From assembly GCF_000702505.1 (NCBI RefSeq), contig NZ_JNIM01000001.1, positions 5,308,327 to 5,372,326 on the forward strand: a stretch of 64,000 nucleotides of DNA. Reading direction: 5' to 3'. Shown here one piece after another: positions 51,179-59,353 of this stretch. Within the stretch, counting starts at the first letter, position 1. Every line of letters starts with the position of its first letter. The DNA is from Thermogemmatispora carboxidivorans. Lineage in GTDB: Bacteria > Chloroflexota > Ktedonobacteria > Ktedonobacterales > Ktedonobacteraceae. The notes below the pieces were generated by a model that ran no database searches, was not told where the DNA came from, and was given only the letters and a program-made list of their open reading frames with translations. The translations under genes and the position numbers were made by a program.

Positions 51179-51862
51179 ATGCCAGTATATTGTTCCTTGG
51201 GTCATGAGAACCCGGATGGTTCGGCGTTTTGCGACGAATGCGGGGAGCCGTTGAGTGCGGCAGCCCCAGCGGCGGCGCCGGCGGCTCCAGCCCCAGCAGC
51301 GCCCGCCGTTGCTCCGAGTGGAGCCGCCCAGCCAGGCATGCAAACCTGCCCCTCATGTGGCGCGCAGAATCCCCAGGGCGAGGCTTTCTGTTCCAATTGC
51401 GGTGTGAGCCTGCTGGGAGCGCCGGCGGCGGTGAGCGCACCGGGCGTGGCTCCAGCCGCTCCTGTGGCAACGCCAGCGCCAGCGCCAGCGACCCCCGCCC
51501 CCGCCCCCGCCCCTGCTCCCGCAGCGGCAGGCTCTACCCTGCACGCCCGACTGATCGTTGAGGCGGACAACCAGGAGTTCGATATTAGCGGGAAGGATAA
51601 CATCCTGATTGGCCGCGAGGACGCGGTCAGCAACATCTTTCCCGACATCGACCTCACCCCTCATGGGGGCGAAGAGGGCGGGGTCTCGCGCATGCATGCA
51701 CGCATCTTCATCCAGAACGGCCAGTACATGATCGAGGATGAGAATAGCACCAACTACACCTTCCTGAATCGGCAGCGCCTGGCCCCCAAGACGCCAACGC
51801 CGCTGCACGATAACGACGAGATCAAACTGGGCCGCGTGCTGCTGCGCTTTAAAACCTCATAA
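51179..51862 (+). CDS. FHA-domain protein with two zinc ribbons
   Basis: The ATG at 51179 follows GAGGAGGAG and gives 227 aa. Two zinc ribbons come first (CSLGHENPDGSAFCDECG with His as one ligand, and CPSCGAQNPQGEAFCSNCG), joined by Ala/Pro repeats. The FHA domain (about 128-227) shows ILIGRED, SRMHARI, and NSTNYTFLN, the elements that bind phosphothreonine. FHA domains prefer pThr with an aliphatic residue at +3, and such motifs occur in the kinase and phosphatases next door. It probably assembles phosphorylated partners. It is the last gene of the cluster, about 140 bases after the VWA gene. Confidence 0.92.
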   Translation: MPVYCSLGHENPDGSAFCDECGEPLSAAAPAAAPAAPAPAAPAVAPSGAAQPGMQTCPSCGAQNPQGEAFCSNCGVSLLGAPAAVSAPGVAPAAPVATPAPAPATPAPAPAPAPAAAGSTLHARLIVEADNQEFDISGKDNILIGREDAVSNIFPDIDLTPHGGEEGGVSRMHARIFIQNGQYMIEDENSTNYTFLNRQRLAPKTPTPLHDNDEIKLGRVLLRFKTS

Positions 51863-51937
51863 GCCAGGGGGAAAAGAGTACAAGCGGGGAGGCGGCAGCT
51901 GCCAGCAGAGCGCAGCTAGTCAGGCCTCCCCCTCTCA

Positions 51938-51967
51938 TTGACAGCTAGGATCGCTACCCGCTATAAT
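51938..51967 (+). promoter_or_regulatory. Strong promoter of rpmH
   Basis: TTGACA (51938-51943) and TATAAT (51962-51967), both perfect, are separated by 18 bases. The rpmH ATG is at 52006. Confidence 0.85.
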
Positions 51968-52005
51968 CTACAAGACATCCTTTAGTGGAGGAGAACGAGG
52001 GGTTT

Positions 52006-52140
52006 ATGAAACGCACCTGGCAACCGAAGCGTATCCCCCGCAAGAGGGAACACGGCTTTTTAAAACGCATGGCGACGCGCGCCGGTCGGCGAGTGCTTAA
52101 GGCCCGCCGCCTGAAGGGCCGCTGGCGCTTGACAGTCTAG
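52006..52140 (+). CDS. rpmH: 50S ribosomal protein L34
   Basis: L34 is a small basic protein of the large ribosomal subunit. The 44-aa product MKRTWQPKRIPRKREHGFLK... has the family motifs at both ends: the KRTWQP start, and MATRAGRRVLKARRLKGR. It is preceded by GAGGAGAACGAGG and a very strong promoter. The gene is shorter than most accepted open frames and is easy to miss. It heads the conserved rpmH-rnpA-yidD-yidC-jag order. Confidence 0.97.
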   Translation: MKRTWQPKRIPRKREHGFLKRMATRAGRRVLKARRLKGRWRLTV

Positions 52141-52145
52141 CGCCC

Positions 52146-52194
52146 CCGCAGGCGGGCCTCACCCCGCCCGACGGCGTCGGCTCGCCGCCTGCGG
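52146..52194 (+). terminator. GC-rich stem between rpmH and rnpA
   Basis: CCGCAGGCG (52146-52154) and CGCCTGCGG (52186-52194) pair perfectly, and GGGC with GCCC can pair inside. A short CTCCTTTT follows. It could attenuate transcription so that less rnpA than rpmH is made. Confidence 0.5.
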
Positions 52195-52274
52195 TAGCTC
52201 CTTTTCTGGGGTGTCTCTCAAGGCGCGCTCTCTCACCTGTTGGTGAAGACGATAGATCAAACGTTAGCAAGACG

Positions 52275-52661
52275 GTGGCATTAAGACGCGAACTGCGCCT
52301 GCGCAAAAGCCGCGATTTTCAGCGGATCAGGCAGCAGGGAAGGAGTGTTGCCTCCAGGTTGTTAGTCCTCGCCTGGACACCGACGGAGAGCGATCTGGTT
52401 CGCGTCGGCTTTGTGGTAAGTCGACGCCTCTTCAAGCTGGCCACGCAGCGCAATCGCCTCAAGCGCTTGCTCAGTGAGGCCATTCGACCTTGCCTGCCCC
52501 GGCTGCGCGGCGTGGACCTTGTCTTGATTCCCAGGCGCGAAGCGCTTGAGGCTGATCTTCAGACGTTGAAGGCCGAGCTGCAGGTTTTGTTACGCCGAGC
52601 GCGATTGCTGCTGGCCAATAAGGCGCCTGGGCGGCAGCGCCCGGCAAGGGAGTGTCCATAA
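52275..52661 (+). CDS. rnpA: Ribonuclease P protein component
   Basis: RnpA is the protein subunit of RNase P, which matures tRNA 5' ends. The GTG at 52275 gives 128 aa. The family signature RNRLKRLLSE (about 63-72) is present, as are the LRKSRDFQRI start and GFVVSRR. The C-terminal tail is Arg-rich and longer than in the shortest homologues. It lies about 135 bases after rpmH and 13 bases before yidD. Confidence 0.95.
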   Translation: MALRRELRLRKSRDFQRIRQQGRSVASRLLVLAWTPTESDLVRVGFVVSRRLFKLATQRNRLKRLLSEAIRPCLPRLRGVDLVLIPRREALEADLQTLKAELQVLLRRARLLLANKAPGRQRPARECP

Positions 52662-52674
52662 AGGTCGATTAGCC

Positions 52675-52902
52675 GTGAAGTACGTCGCTCTGTTTTTGAT
52701 TCGTGTCTACCAGCGCACCTTTTCCGTCATCCTGCCCCCCTCGTGCCGCTTCGTTCCTTCATGCTCACAGTACGGGTACGAGGCAATCCAGCGCTTCGGG
52801 CTGATTCGTGGGGGCTGGCTGACGATGAAACGCCTGGCACGCTGTCACCCGTTCTATCATGGAGATCTCTATGACCCAGTTCCTGAGCGCCTGGGCCAGT
52901 AG
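52675..52902 (+). CDS. yidD: Membrane protein insertion efficiency factor YidD
   Basis: YidD assists insertion of membrane proteins by YidC. The 75-aa product, from a GTG start, has the family pattern VYQRTFSVILPPSCRFVPSC, SQYGYEAIQRFG and GGWLTMKRLARCHPF. Three conserved Cys are in place. It lies 13 bases after rnpA and 29 before yidC. Confidence 0.95.
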   Translation: MKYVALFLIRVYQRTFSVILPPSCRFVPSCSQYGYEAIQRFGLIRGGWLTMKRLARCHPFYHGDLYDPVPERLGQ

Positions 52903-52931
52903 GCAAGATCGAGGAAGGCAGGAGAAATCCC

Positions 52932-53942
52932 GTGGGGATCAGTGATTTTATCAACGTTGTCTTTACGCAGCCCATCTTCAACGTTTTGATGCTGCTGTAC
53001 CACCTCTTTGGCGATTTCGGCCTGTCGATCATCGTCCTAACGCTCATCATCCGTCTGATTCTCTTCCCTCTGACACTCCAGCAGCTGAAATCAGCCAAGG
53101 CGATGCAGGAGCTGCAGCCAGAGATCAGCCGCATCCGCGAGCGTTTCCGCGACGATCCACGCGCCCAGCTCGAGGCCACGCAGGAGCTATACAAACGCTA
53201 CAATATCAATCCTTACTCGGGCTGCTTGCCATTGCTCCTACAGCTGCCAGTGCTCTACGGGCTTTACTTTGCCTTCCGGGCGGTCATCGACGATGCTTCG
53301 TTGAAGGGCAATCAGGGGTTGGAGCGGCTCAATGGCTTTATCTATCCCTTCTTACCGAAGTTTAGCCATTTCCCCAACATCAACCTCGACTGGTTCACCT
53401 TCCTCAATCCAGCCTGGCATCTGTCGCTGGCCCTACCTGATCCAACCCATATTCTGCCTATCCTGGCAGCTCTGGCAACCTTTGTCCAGCTCTATCTGAC
53501 TCAGTCCCGCAACAACAATCGCTCTCTGGCTGCCACGACTTCCTCCGGCACCACTACCCCTGATGCTCTGGCCGCTCAGCAGCAGACGATGAAGATCATG
53601 ACCTGGATCATGCCGCTTTTCACTCTCTTCATCGCCTGGAGCTTCCCCGCCGGCCTGGCTCTCTACTGGACTGTCGGCTCCATTATTATGGCGGTCCAGT
53701 ACTACCTGGTCACAGGCCCAGTCAGTCCTTTCTCCCCCTCCCGTAAAGAGGAGGAGAAGCAGAATGAGCAACTGATGCAAACCCGTGTTCTTGAAGAGAC
53801 AGTTGAGTCACAGGAGGGGCAAGCGGCATTCTCAGAGGAGCGCCCCTGGCGCAATGGTACGAGCGCTTCGCGCCGCCATCTGCGCAGCGCTTCAGCCCGT
53901 CGACGCGGCGTTGTACGAAGGAGGAATCCCACTCCCAGCTAG
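52932..53942 (+). CDS. yidC: Membrane protein insertase YidC (Oxa1 family)
   Basis: YidC inserts and folds membrane proteins, with or without the Sec machinery. The 336-aa product, from GTG, lacks the large periplasmic domain of proteobacterial homologues, as usual outside that group. Membrane helices lie near 15-42, 95-115, 155-180 and 205-250, with LFPLTLQQLKSAKAMQELQP in the cytoplasmic loop and LPLLLQLPVLYGLYFAFR in the second helix. The C-terminal 75 residues are charged and end in an Arg-rich segment, which may touch the ribosome. No lipobox is visible at the N terminus. Confidence 0.95.
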   Translation: MGISDFINVVFTQPIFNVLMLLYHLFGDFGLSIIVLTLIIRLILFPLTLQQLKSAKAMQELQPEISRIRERFRDDPRAQLEATQELYKRYNINPYSGCLPLLLQLPVLYGLYFAFRAVIDDASLKGNQGLERLNGFIYPFLPKFSHFPNINLDWFTFLNPAWHLSLALPDPTHILPILAALATFVQLYLTQSRNNNRSLAATTSSGTTTPDALAAQQQTMKIMTWIMPLFTLFIAWSFPAGLALYWTVGSIIMAVQYYLVTGPVSPFSPSRKEEEKQNEQLMQTRVLEETVESQEGQAAFSEERPWRNGTSASRRHLRSASARRRGVVRRRNPTPS

Positions 53943-54266
53943 AAGGGGCCAGCGTCGGTCAGAGTGCCTTGAGCTGGGCCGAGCTGGGCCACGGCGAATG
54001 AGATGATGCCTTGGGTTCGCCGACCTACCCTAGCGATGATAGTAGCAGAGTAGACGAGCAGGCCTTGCCAGCCAGTCCTCCGCTGGCTGCAGCGATCGCC
54101 GCCAAGGTCCGGTTCGGTTCGGTTCGGTCCGGTTCGGTTCGGTTGGTCTGCCTTACCCAGGCCAAACCACTGCCCTCAGCTGGCAACCAACTGACCGATT
54201 CTCTCACGCTCTCGCTTCTCGTTCTGCCCTGCATTGTGTGATACCTTCAAGGGAGGCAAGTAAGCA
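53943..54266. other. Intergenic region with simple repeats
   Basis: About 320 bases between yidC and jag. It contains GAGCTGGGCC twice (53971-53990) and the GGTYC array (54106-54140). No clear promoter or gene. Confidence 0.4.
54106..54140. repeat. GGTYC pentanucleotide array, seven units
   Basis: Seven consecutive units alternate GGTTC and GGTCC, followed by GGTTGG. It is non-coding and close to the start of jag. Confidence 0.9.
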
Positions 54267-55307
54267 GTGGAAAGCATTGAGGCCAGTGGTAAAAGCGTTG
54301 AAGAAGCTGTCCAGCAGGCTCTGCTCCGTTTGGGCAAGCGCCGAGATGAGGTCGAGGTGACGGTCCTTCAAGAGCCTTCACGCGGCACTTTTGGGCTGGG
54401 CAGTCGTGAGGCACGGGTCCGGGTGACGGTTCGCCCCAGCCGTGGTGCGGTGATTACCCCTGAGATGGCTGATGCCATTCTAAGCCAGGTCGAAGCAGAA
54501 GAAGAAGAGGAGGAGGAGGAGGAGGAGGACTTCTTCACCAACGCCTCTCATGGAGTCTATGATAGTCAGGAGGAGTTCGTCGATTTCTCTGAGGATGAGA
54601 ACGAGGAAGAGGAAGAGGAAGAGGAGGAGGAGCAGTACAGTGAGGAGCCTCTGGCCTTTCCCCAAGAAGCACAGCCGACGGCTCGCCCGCAGCCGTTGCC
54701 TGGGGAGCAGTTTACCTCTGTGGCTCCCTCGTCTGTCAGCTCCGCTCCCGCTGGCCTCCCCTCTGCTTCGGTCCCCGTCGTTCCCTCCCCCGCCGAATCC
54801 CCCACTGGCTCACCTGCCACTCAGGAGCCAGTGCAGCCTACACGCGAGGATATCGAGCTGACTGTCGATGTGCTCCAGCATATCTTACGCTATATGAATA
54901 TCCGCGCTTCGGTCCAGGTACGCTCGACTGACCCGCTCACCCTCAATATCCAGGGCATTCATGAAAATCTTGGCCTGCTGATCGGTCGCCGCGGCGAAAC
55001 ACTCTCTGCCCTCCAGCTTCTGGTGAACCTCATCGTCAGCCACCGCACGAAACGCCGCATGCGCATCATCGTCGACGCCGAGAACTACCGCCAACGCCGT
55101 GAGGAAAATCTACGCTCGCTGGCCCTGCGCGTGGCGCAGCAAGTTCGCAACTATCGCCGCTCGATCGCTCTGGAGGCGATGCCACCCCATGAGCGGCGCA
55201 TCGTGCACCTGGCTCTGGCCGATAGTCAAGATATCAGTACAGAGAGCATCGGCGAGGGCGATGCTCGCCGCGTGGTGATCTCGCTGAAGCGCCCCGGGCG
55301 CTCCTAG
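54267..55307 (+). CDS. jag: RNA-binding protein Jag/KhpB with acidic insert
   Basis: Jag binds RNA with a KH and an R3H domain. The GTG at 54267 gives 346 aa. The N-terminal Jag domain (about 1-52) reads IEASGKSVEEAVQQALLRLG. A linker of about 145 residues follows, with Glu runs of eight or more (about 74-126) and then Pro/Ser-rich sequence. The KH domain (about 205-270; GLLIGRRGETLSALQLLVN) and R3H domain (about 275-345; YRQRREENLRSLALRVAQQV, PPHERRIVHLAL) complete it. The GXXG loop of KH is intact. The acidic linker is much larger than in well-studied homologues. Confidence 0.94.
   Translation: MESIEASGKSVEEAVQQALLRLGKRRDEVEVTVLQEPSRGTFGLGSREARVRVTVRPSRGAVITPEMADAILSQVEAEEEEEEEEEEDFFTNASHGVYDSQEEFVDFSEDENEEEEEEEEEEQYSEEPLAFPQEAQPTARPQPLPGEQFTSVAPSSVSSAPAGLPSASVPVVPSPAESPTGSPATQEPVQPTREDIELTVDVLQHILRYMNIRASVQVRSTDPLTLNIQGIHENLGLLIGRRGETLSALQLLVNLIVSHRTKRRMRIIVDAENYRQRREENLRSLALRVAQQVRNYRRSIALEAMPPHERRIVHLALADSQDISTESIGEGDARRVVISLKRPGRS
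54496..54636 (+). repeat. GAG/GAA trinucleotide runs in jag
   Basis: Two stretches (54496-54529 and 54598-54636) are almost pure GAG/GAA codons for Glu. Slippage here would change linker length without breaking the frame. Confidence 0.75.
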
Positions 55308-55351
55308 GCCACGTCCATCCTCGGCTGGCCAGCCAGTCTGGCTGGCTCTGC

Positions 55352-55371
55352 CCCCCTCCTGCAGGAGGGGG
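55352..55371 (+). terminator. Perfect palindrome after jag
   Basis: CCCCCTCCTG and CAGGAGGGGG form a 20-base palindrome about 45 bases after the jag stop. It could terminate transcription, though no U tract follows. Confidence 0.4.
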
Positions 55372-55523
55372 CTAGCGGCTCACCGACAGGCCGCCTGCTC
55401 GTCTTCTGCATGAGGAGGCGCGGCGATCAGCAGTATAGCTTGTCCCAGGTGCAGGCGAGCAGATAGAGGAGATCAAACTGCGCTGGGCAGCGCTGCGCAT
55501 GCCAGAGGGGAGGTGTTCTTTTT

Positions 55524-56444
55524 ATGCCTGCGACCGTCCTTCAGCCCGCTCGCGCTGAGCCTCCTGCCTTCCTGAGTATTGGCCATATTACGCGTGACGT
55601 GCTTCCCGATGGCTCGTTGGCTCTCGGTGGTACTGTGACCTTCGCGACGTTGACTGTTGAGCGTCTCGGCCTGCCCGCTGCACTGGTGACCTGCGCCGCT
55701 GCGGATCTCTGCCAGCAGCTTCCTTCGCTGCTGCCCGGTATCGGCCTGGCTGCCCGCCTTGCGGCGACGACGACGACCTTTGAAAATCGCTATCAGGATG
55801 GTTTCCGTATCCAGTATTTGCGCGCACGCAGCGAGCCTTTGGAGCTTGAGGACGTTCCTCTCTCCTGGCGCGCAACACCAATCGTGTTGTTGGCTCCCCT
55901 GGCTCAGGAGCTGACACCTGAGATGGTGGCTCTTTTTCCACGCGGCGAGGGGCGCATCCTGGCGGCAACCCCCCAGGGCTGGCTGCGACGCTGGGATAGC
56001 GATGGCAGAGTCTGGCCCACTCCCTGGAAGGCCGCCGAGCAGGTCCTGCCCCATCTGGATGCTCTGATTCTGAGTCATGATGATTTGCTGCCCTTTGCCA
56101 ACGGCAGCCGGACGGAGGCCGCGGCAATCCTGCGCCGCTGGAGTCAGCTGGTACCTCTGCTGGTGGCAACGGCGGGCCGCGAGGGGGCCACGCTCTTCCG
56201 CAATGGGCTGGCCCAGCATTTTCCAGCCTATCCTGCACGCGAGGTCGATCCAACGGGGGCCGGCGATGTCTTCGCGGCAGCTTTTCTAGTGCAGCTGGCT
56301 CGCTCCGGCGATCCTGCCGCCGCGGTCGATTTTGCCAATTGCGTGGCCTCGTTCTCGGTGGAGGCCGTGGGGACAAGCGGTATCCCTGGTCCGACTCAGA
56401 TCGAGGAGCGTCTGGCCCAGCGCCGACGCTCAGATGCCGGCTGA
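55524..56444 (+). CDS. PfkB-family carbohydrate/nucleoside kinase
   Basis: PfkB (ribokinase) enzymes phosphorylate sugars or nucleosides with ATP. The 306-aa product has GGTVTFATLTVERLGLPAALV near 31-51 and the catalytic signature DPTGAGDVFAAAF (about 245-257) with Asp as the base, and SHDDL near the middle as in related enzymes. The substrate cannot be told. The start at 55524 follows GGGGAGG. It is transcribed with rarA, which begins about 90 bases after its stop but has its own extended -10. Confidence 0.88.
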   Translation: MPATVLQPARAEPPAFLSIGHITRDVLPDGSLALGGTVTFATLTVERLGLPAALVTCAAADLCQQLPSLLPGIGLAARLAATTTTFENRYQDGFRIQYLRARSEPLELEDVPLSWRATPIVLLAPLAQELTPEMVALFPRGEGRILAATPQGWLRRWDSDGRVWPTPWKAAEQVLPHLDALILSHDDLLPFANGSRTEAAAILRRWSQLVPLLVATAGREGATLFRNGLAQHFPAYPAREVDPTGAGDVFAAAFLVQLARSGDPAAAVDFANCVASFSVEAVGTSGIPGPTQIEERLAQRRRSDAG

Positions 56445-56474
56445 TTCTGCTGTACATTGGCACTTCGCGCGTGG

Positions 56475-56480
56475 TAGAAT
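56475..56480 (+). promoter_or_regulatory. Extended -10 element upstream of rarA
   Basis: TGG-TAGAAT (56472-56480) is an extended -10 about 57 bases before the rarA ATG. No -35 is seen. Confidence 0.4.
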
Positions 56481-56536
56481 AAAGGGATCGTTTACCATTT
56501 GGGAGGATATCGCGAGCGCCGACAAGGCCAAGCGCT

Positions 56537-58012
56537 ATGATGGAGCAAGCATCGCTCTTTCCAGATTCAGCACCTGCTCAGAAGGGCACGCCCTTGCCCG
56601 CCACTGCTGACACCGGCGAAAACGAGACGACTGAGCCGCTGGCCTCTCGCCTGCGCCCCCGAACGCTTGATGAGTTTGTGGGACAGGAACATCTGCTTGG
56701 AGAGGGGCGCCTGCTACGGCGCTGCCTGGAGGAGGACCGCGTCCCGTCGCTGATCCTGTGGGGACCACCCGGTAGCGGTAAGACGACGCTGGCCAGCCTG
56801 ATCGCCCGACAGACCCGCGCACACTTTGTGACCCTCAGCGCCGTTGCTGCAGGAGTGGCCGATCTGCGCCGCGTCACCGAGGAGGCGCGCCGGCTACGCC
56901 GGCTGCGAGGACAGCGCACTATTCTCTTCATTGACGAGATTCATCGCTTGAATAAAGCCCAGCAGGACGCCGTTTTGCCCTCCGTCGAGCAAGGTCTGCT
57001 GACGTTGATCGGAGCAACAACCGAGAATCCTTCCTTCGAGGTCAATGCCGCCCTGCTCTCACGCTGCCGTGTCTTTACCTTGAAGCCGCTCAGCGACGAG
57101 GCCATCCTTCAGCTTTTGAGAAGAGCTTTACAGGACGAGGAACGGGGCCTGGGTCGATCTCATCTGGAGGTCGATGATGAGGCTCTGCAGCAGATCACGC
57201 GCTTCGCCAGTGGCGACGCACGCACGGCGCTCAATGTCTTGGAGCTGGCCGCCGCCGGAGCAACAGAAGGACGGATCAGCGTGGCCACGGTCTCCGAGGC
57301 TCAGCAACGACGGGCCTTGCTCTACGATAAAAGCGGCGATCAACACTACGATACCATCTCGGCCCTGCATAAGGCCATCCGTGGCTCTGACCCCGATGCC
57401 AGCCTCTACTGGCTGGCACGAATGCTGGAGGCAGGCGAGGACCCGCTCTTTATCGCTCGCCGCCTGATCCGCATCGCCACGGAAGATGTGGGCCTGGCCG
57501 ATCCCTCGGCCCTCCCTCTGTGCGTGGCAGCTCAGCAGGCGGTCCAGTTCGTGGGCCTGCCCGAGGCCGATCTGGCCCTGGCAGAGGCCGTGGTCTACCT
57601 GGCAAGCGCCCCAAAAAGCAACGCCCTCTATCTGGCCTACGGACGCGCGCGCGATGATGTGCACCAGCAACGCCAGGAGGCCGTACCTCTCTCCCTACGC
57701 AATGCCCCTACGACGCTGATGAAACAGCTGGGCTACGGCCAAGAGTATAAATATGCTCACGACTATTACCGCCAGCTCGAGAAGGAGAGCGACGACCCTT
57801 CTCGCCCACCAGCCGTGCAGCTGCAGGAGTACCTGCCAGCTCATCTGCAGGGAAGATACTACTATGAGCCTGGCCTCCAGGGCAACGAGGCAGGCATCAG
57901 ACGCTGGCTGGAGCAACGCCGCACTTCTGGCCAGACAGCGCCCGCCGCTCCTTCTGATACCAACAGCGAGGGTTCTTCGTCCATTACTGGAGAGAACCAT
58001 TCTTCATGCTGA
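56537..58012 (+). CDS. rarA: Replication-associated recombination protein RarA (MgsA)
   Basis: RarA is an AAA+ ATPase acting at stalled forks. The 491-aa product has Walker A GPPGSGKTT (about 75-83), Walker B ILFIDEIHRLNKAQQDAVLP (about 128-147), sensor ATTENPSFEVN and arginine-finger ALLSRCRVF, then the helical tetramerisation domain (ISALHKAIRGSDPDASLYWL). The start at 56537 follows GCCAAGCGCT, a weak ribosome-binding site. The family's usual N-terminal SSB-interaction peptide may lie in MMEQASLFPD. The C-terminal tail is Ser/Thr-rich and disordered. Confidence 0.95.
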   Translation: MMEQASLFPDSAPAQKGTPLPATADTGENETTEPLASRLRPRTLDEFVGQEHLLGEGRLLRRCLEEDRVPSLILWGPPGSGKTTLASLIARQTRAHFVTLSAVAAGVADLRRVTEEARRLRRLRGQRTILFIDEIHRLNKAQQDAVLPSVEQGLLTLIGATTENPSFEVNAALLSRCRVFTLKPLSDEAILQLLRRALQDEERGLGRSHLEVDDEALQQITRFASGDARTALNVLELAAAGATEGRISVATVSEAQQRRALLYDKSGDQHYDTISALHKAIRGSDPDASLYWLARMLEAGEDPLFIARRLIRIATEDVGLADPSALPLCVAAQQAVQFVGLPEADLALAEAVVYLASAPKSNALYLAYGRARDDVHQQRQEAVPLSLRNAPTTLMKQLGYGQEYKYAHDYYRQLEKESDDPSRPPAVQLQEYLPAHLQGRYYYEPGLQGNEAGIRRWLEQRRTSGQTAPAAPSDTNSEGSSSITGENHSSC

Positions 58013-58090
58013 TACAGATATCATCAAAAAGCAGGTAACTGCCGTTTTCTTTTCAAAACACGTCTGCATTGAATTGATATACATCTATCC

Positions 58091-58120
58091 TTGACAACCT
58101 GGCAGGAGATCTTACATAAT
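58091..58120 (+). promoter_or_regulatory. Promoter of the anchored FG-GAP-like gene
   Basis: TTGACA (58091-58096) and CATAAT (58115-58120) are separated by 18 bases, with a leader of about 95 bases before the ATG at 58222. Confidence 0.55.
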
Positions 58121-58221
58121 TATTGAGGCTTGCAATTTGCGCGTCTGGTGCCTTCGTCGAGCAACGTGCATTGACATTGTGCGCAGCGCCCAGGAAAAAC
58201 TGATCGAGAAAGGGAGAGCTA

Positions 58222-59091
58222 ATGTCTGGAGAAGAGAGGCAGCAATATACAGCAGCAAGGCGATCCGCCCGGCTCAGAAGAGACGAAACGCCCCTCCCTA
58301 CCACGCAGACACGCCGTGGCTATGTACCACAAGATTCGCTCGATTATCTTGCAGAAGACGATCCAGATGCATCACGACCGCCGCGGCCCGGTAGCAGTGC
58401 CATTCGGCTCAACGACCCTCGTCTGACGGGGACGCAGAGAGCCATGAGTCCGCAGCCGACTACGCGCCAGATGCCGGTGCCCTACACCTACCGACGCAGC
58501 GCTCAACAGCCAGTGACAACGACGGCCAGCCCGGCCATTACGGCGCGCATGCGAGCCACGCCGGCCTCGCCAGCGGCGCCGGCACCACAGAAAGCTCCGT
58601 ACAAAAGTCCCCTCACGGAGCGGGAGAAAGAGGCGAGTCGGCGCATTCATTGGTTGCTCTTTATCGGTGTTGGTATGCTCGTCATGCTCGCCCTCTGGGT
58701 CCTCACTTCCTGGCTGATCTCCTGGGGAACCCAGCGTCTGGATGACATCCGCTATGGCAATCCACGCACCTACCAGACCGATGCCGTTGTTGGTCATGGG
58801 GGTGACAGTCCTCAGCATCCAAGCCACTTTATCGCCATCAATCTCCACGGCCACATCATTGTCGTTGAGCTGATGGCAGGCGATCCGGCCAAAGCCATCA
58901 CTTACGGCGGCCCCTATCTCTACGGCACCAACTCGAATGTCGATCAAATTCCCCCGATCCTGGAGTTTAAGGATGTCAACGGCGACAGCAAGCCTGACAT
59001 GATCATCCACCTGGGCGATCAGAACATAGTCTTCATTAACACAGGGACAAAGTTCAGGCCATCTGATGCCAATGACAAGATCCATCTCTGA
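58222..59091 (+). CDS. Membrane-anchored protein with FG-GAP/VCBS-like calcium site
   Basis: The ATG at 58222 follows GGGAGAGCTA and gives 289 aa. The first 140 residues are cytoplasmic, disordered and rich in Arg, Pro and Thr. A membrane helix lies at about 149-172 (LLFIGVGMLVMLALWVLTSWL). The outer domain (about 185-289) ends with DVNGDSKPDMII, a calcium-binding loop as in FG-GAP/VCBS beta-propeller proteins. The organisation resembles the other anchored proteins here (2041-2934, 17051-19156). The function is unknown; a surface-exposed single propeller-like blade is likely. Confidence 0.7.
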   Translation: MSGEERQQYTAARRSARLRRDETPLPTTQTRRGYVPQDSLDYLAEDDPDASRPPRPGSSAIRLNDPRLTGTQRAMSPQPTTRQMPVPYTYRRSAQQPVTTTASPAITARMRATPASPAAPAPQKAPYKSPLTEREKEASRRIHWLLFIGVGMLVMLALWVLTSWLISWGTQRLDDIRYGNPRTYQTDAVVGHGGDSPQHPSHFIAINLHGHIIVVELMAGDPAKAITYGGPYLYGTNSNVDQIPPILEFKDVNGDSKPDMIIHLGDQNIVFINTGTKFRPSDANDKIHL

Positions 59092-59353
59092 CCAGGGGAA
59101 AAGCTACCGCGCAACCGCCACTTTTCTCCGTCAGGAATGTCAGAGGAGAGAGCCAGGACTTCCTCCCCCTCCCTAAGCTGGGCAGGGTCGCAAGGTCGCG
59201 GTCGATTGCAGGCTACAAGCAGGGAAGCGGCAGAGACACGATCAGTGCAACCGCCAGAGGTATTGCTCTGAGCGAGCGTGAAGGCTACCGCTGGCCCAGT
59301 GTCCTTTTGCCTTTTTTGCTCCTCTTTTCAACCTTCTCCTCTCGCAGCTCCAG

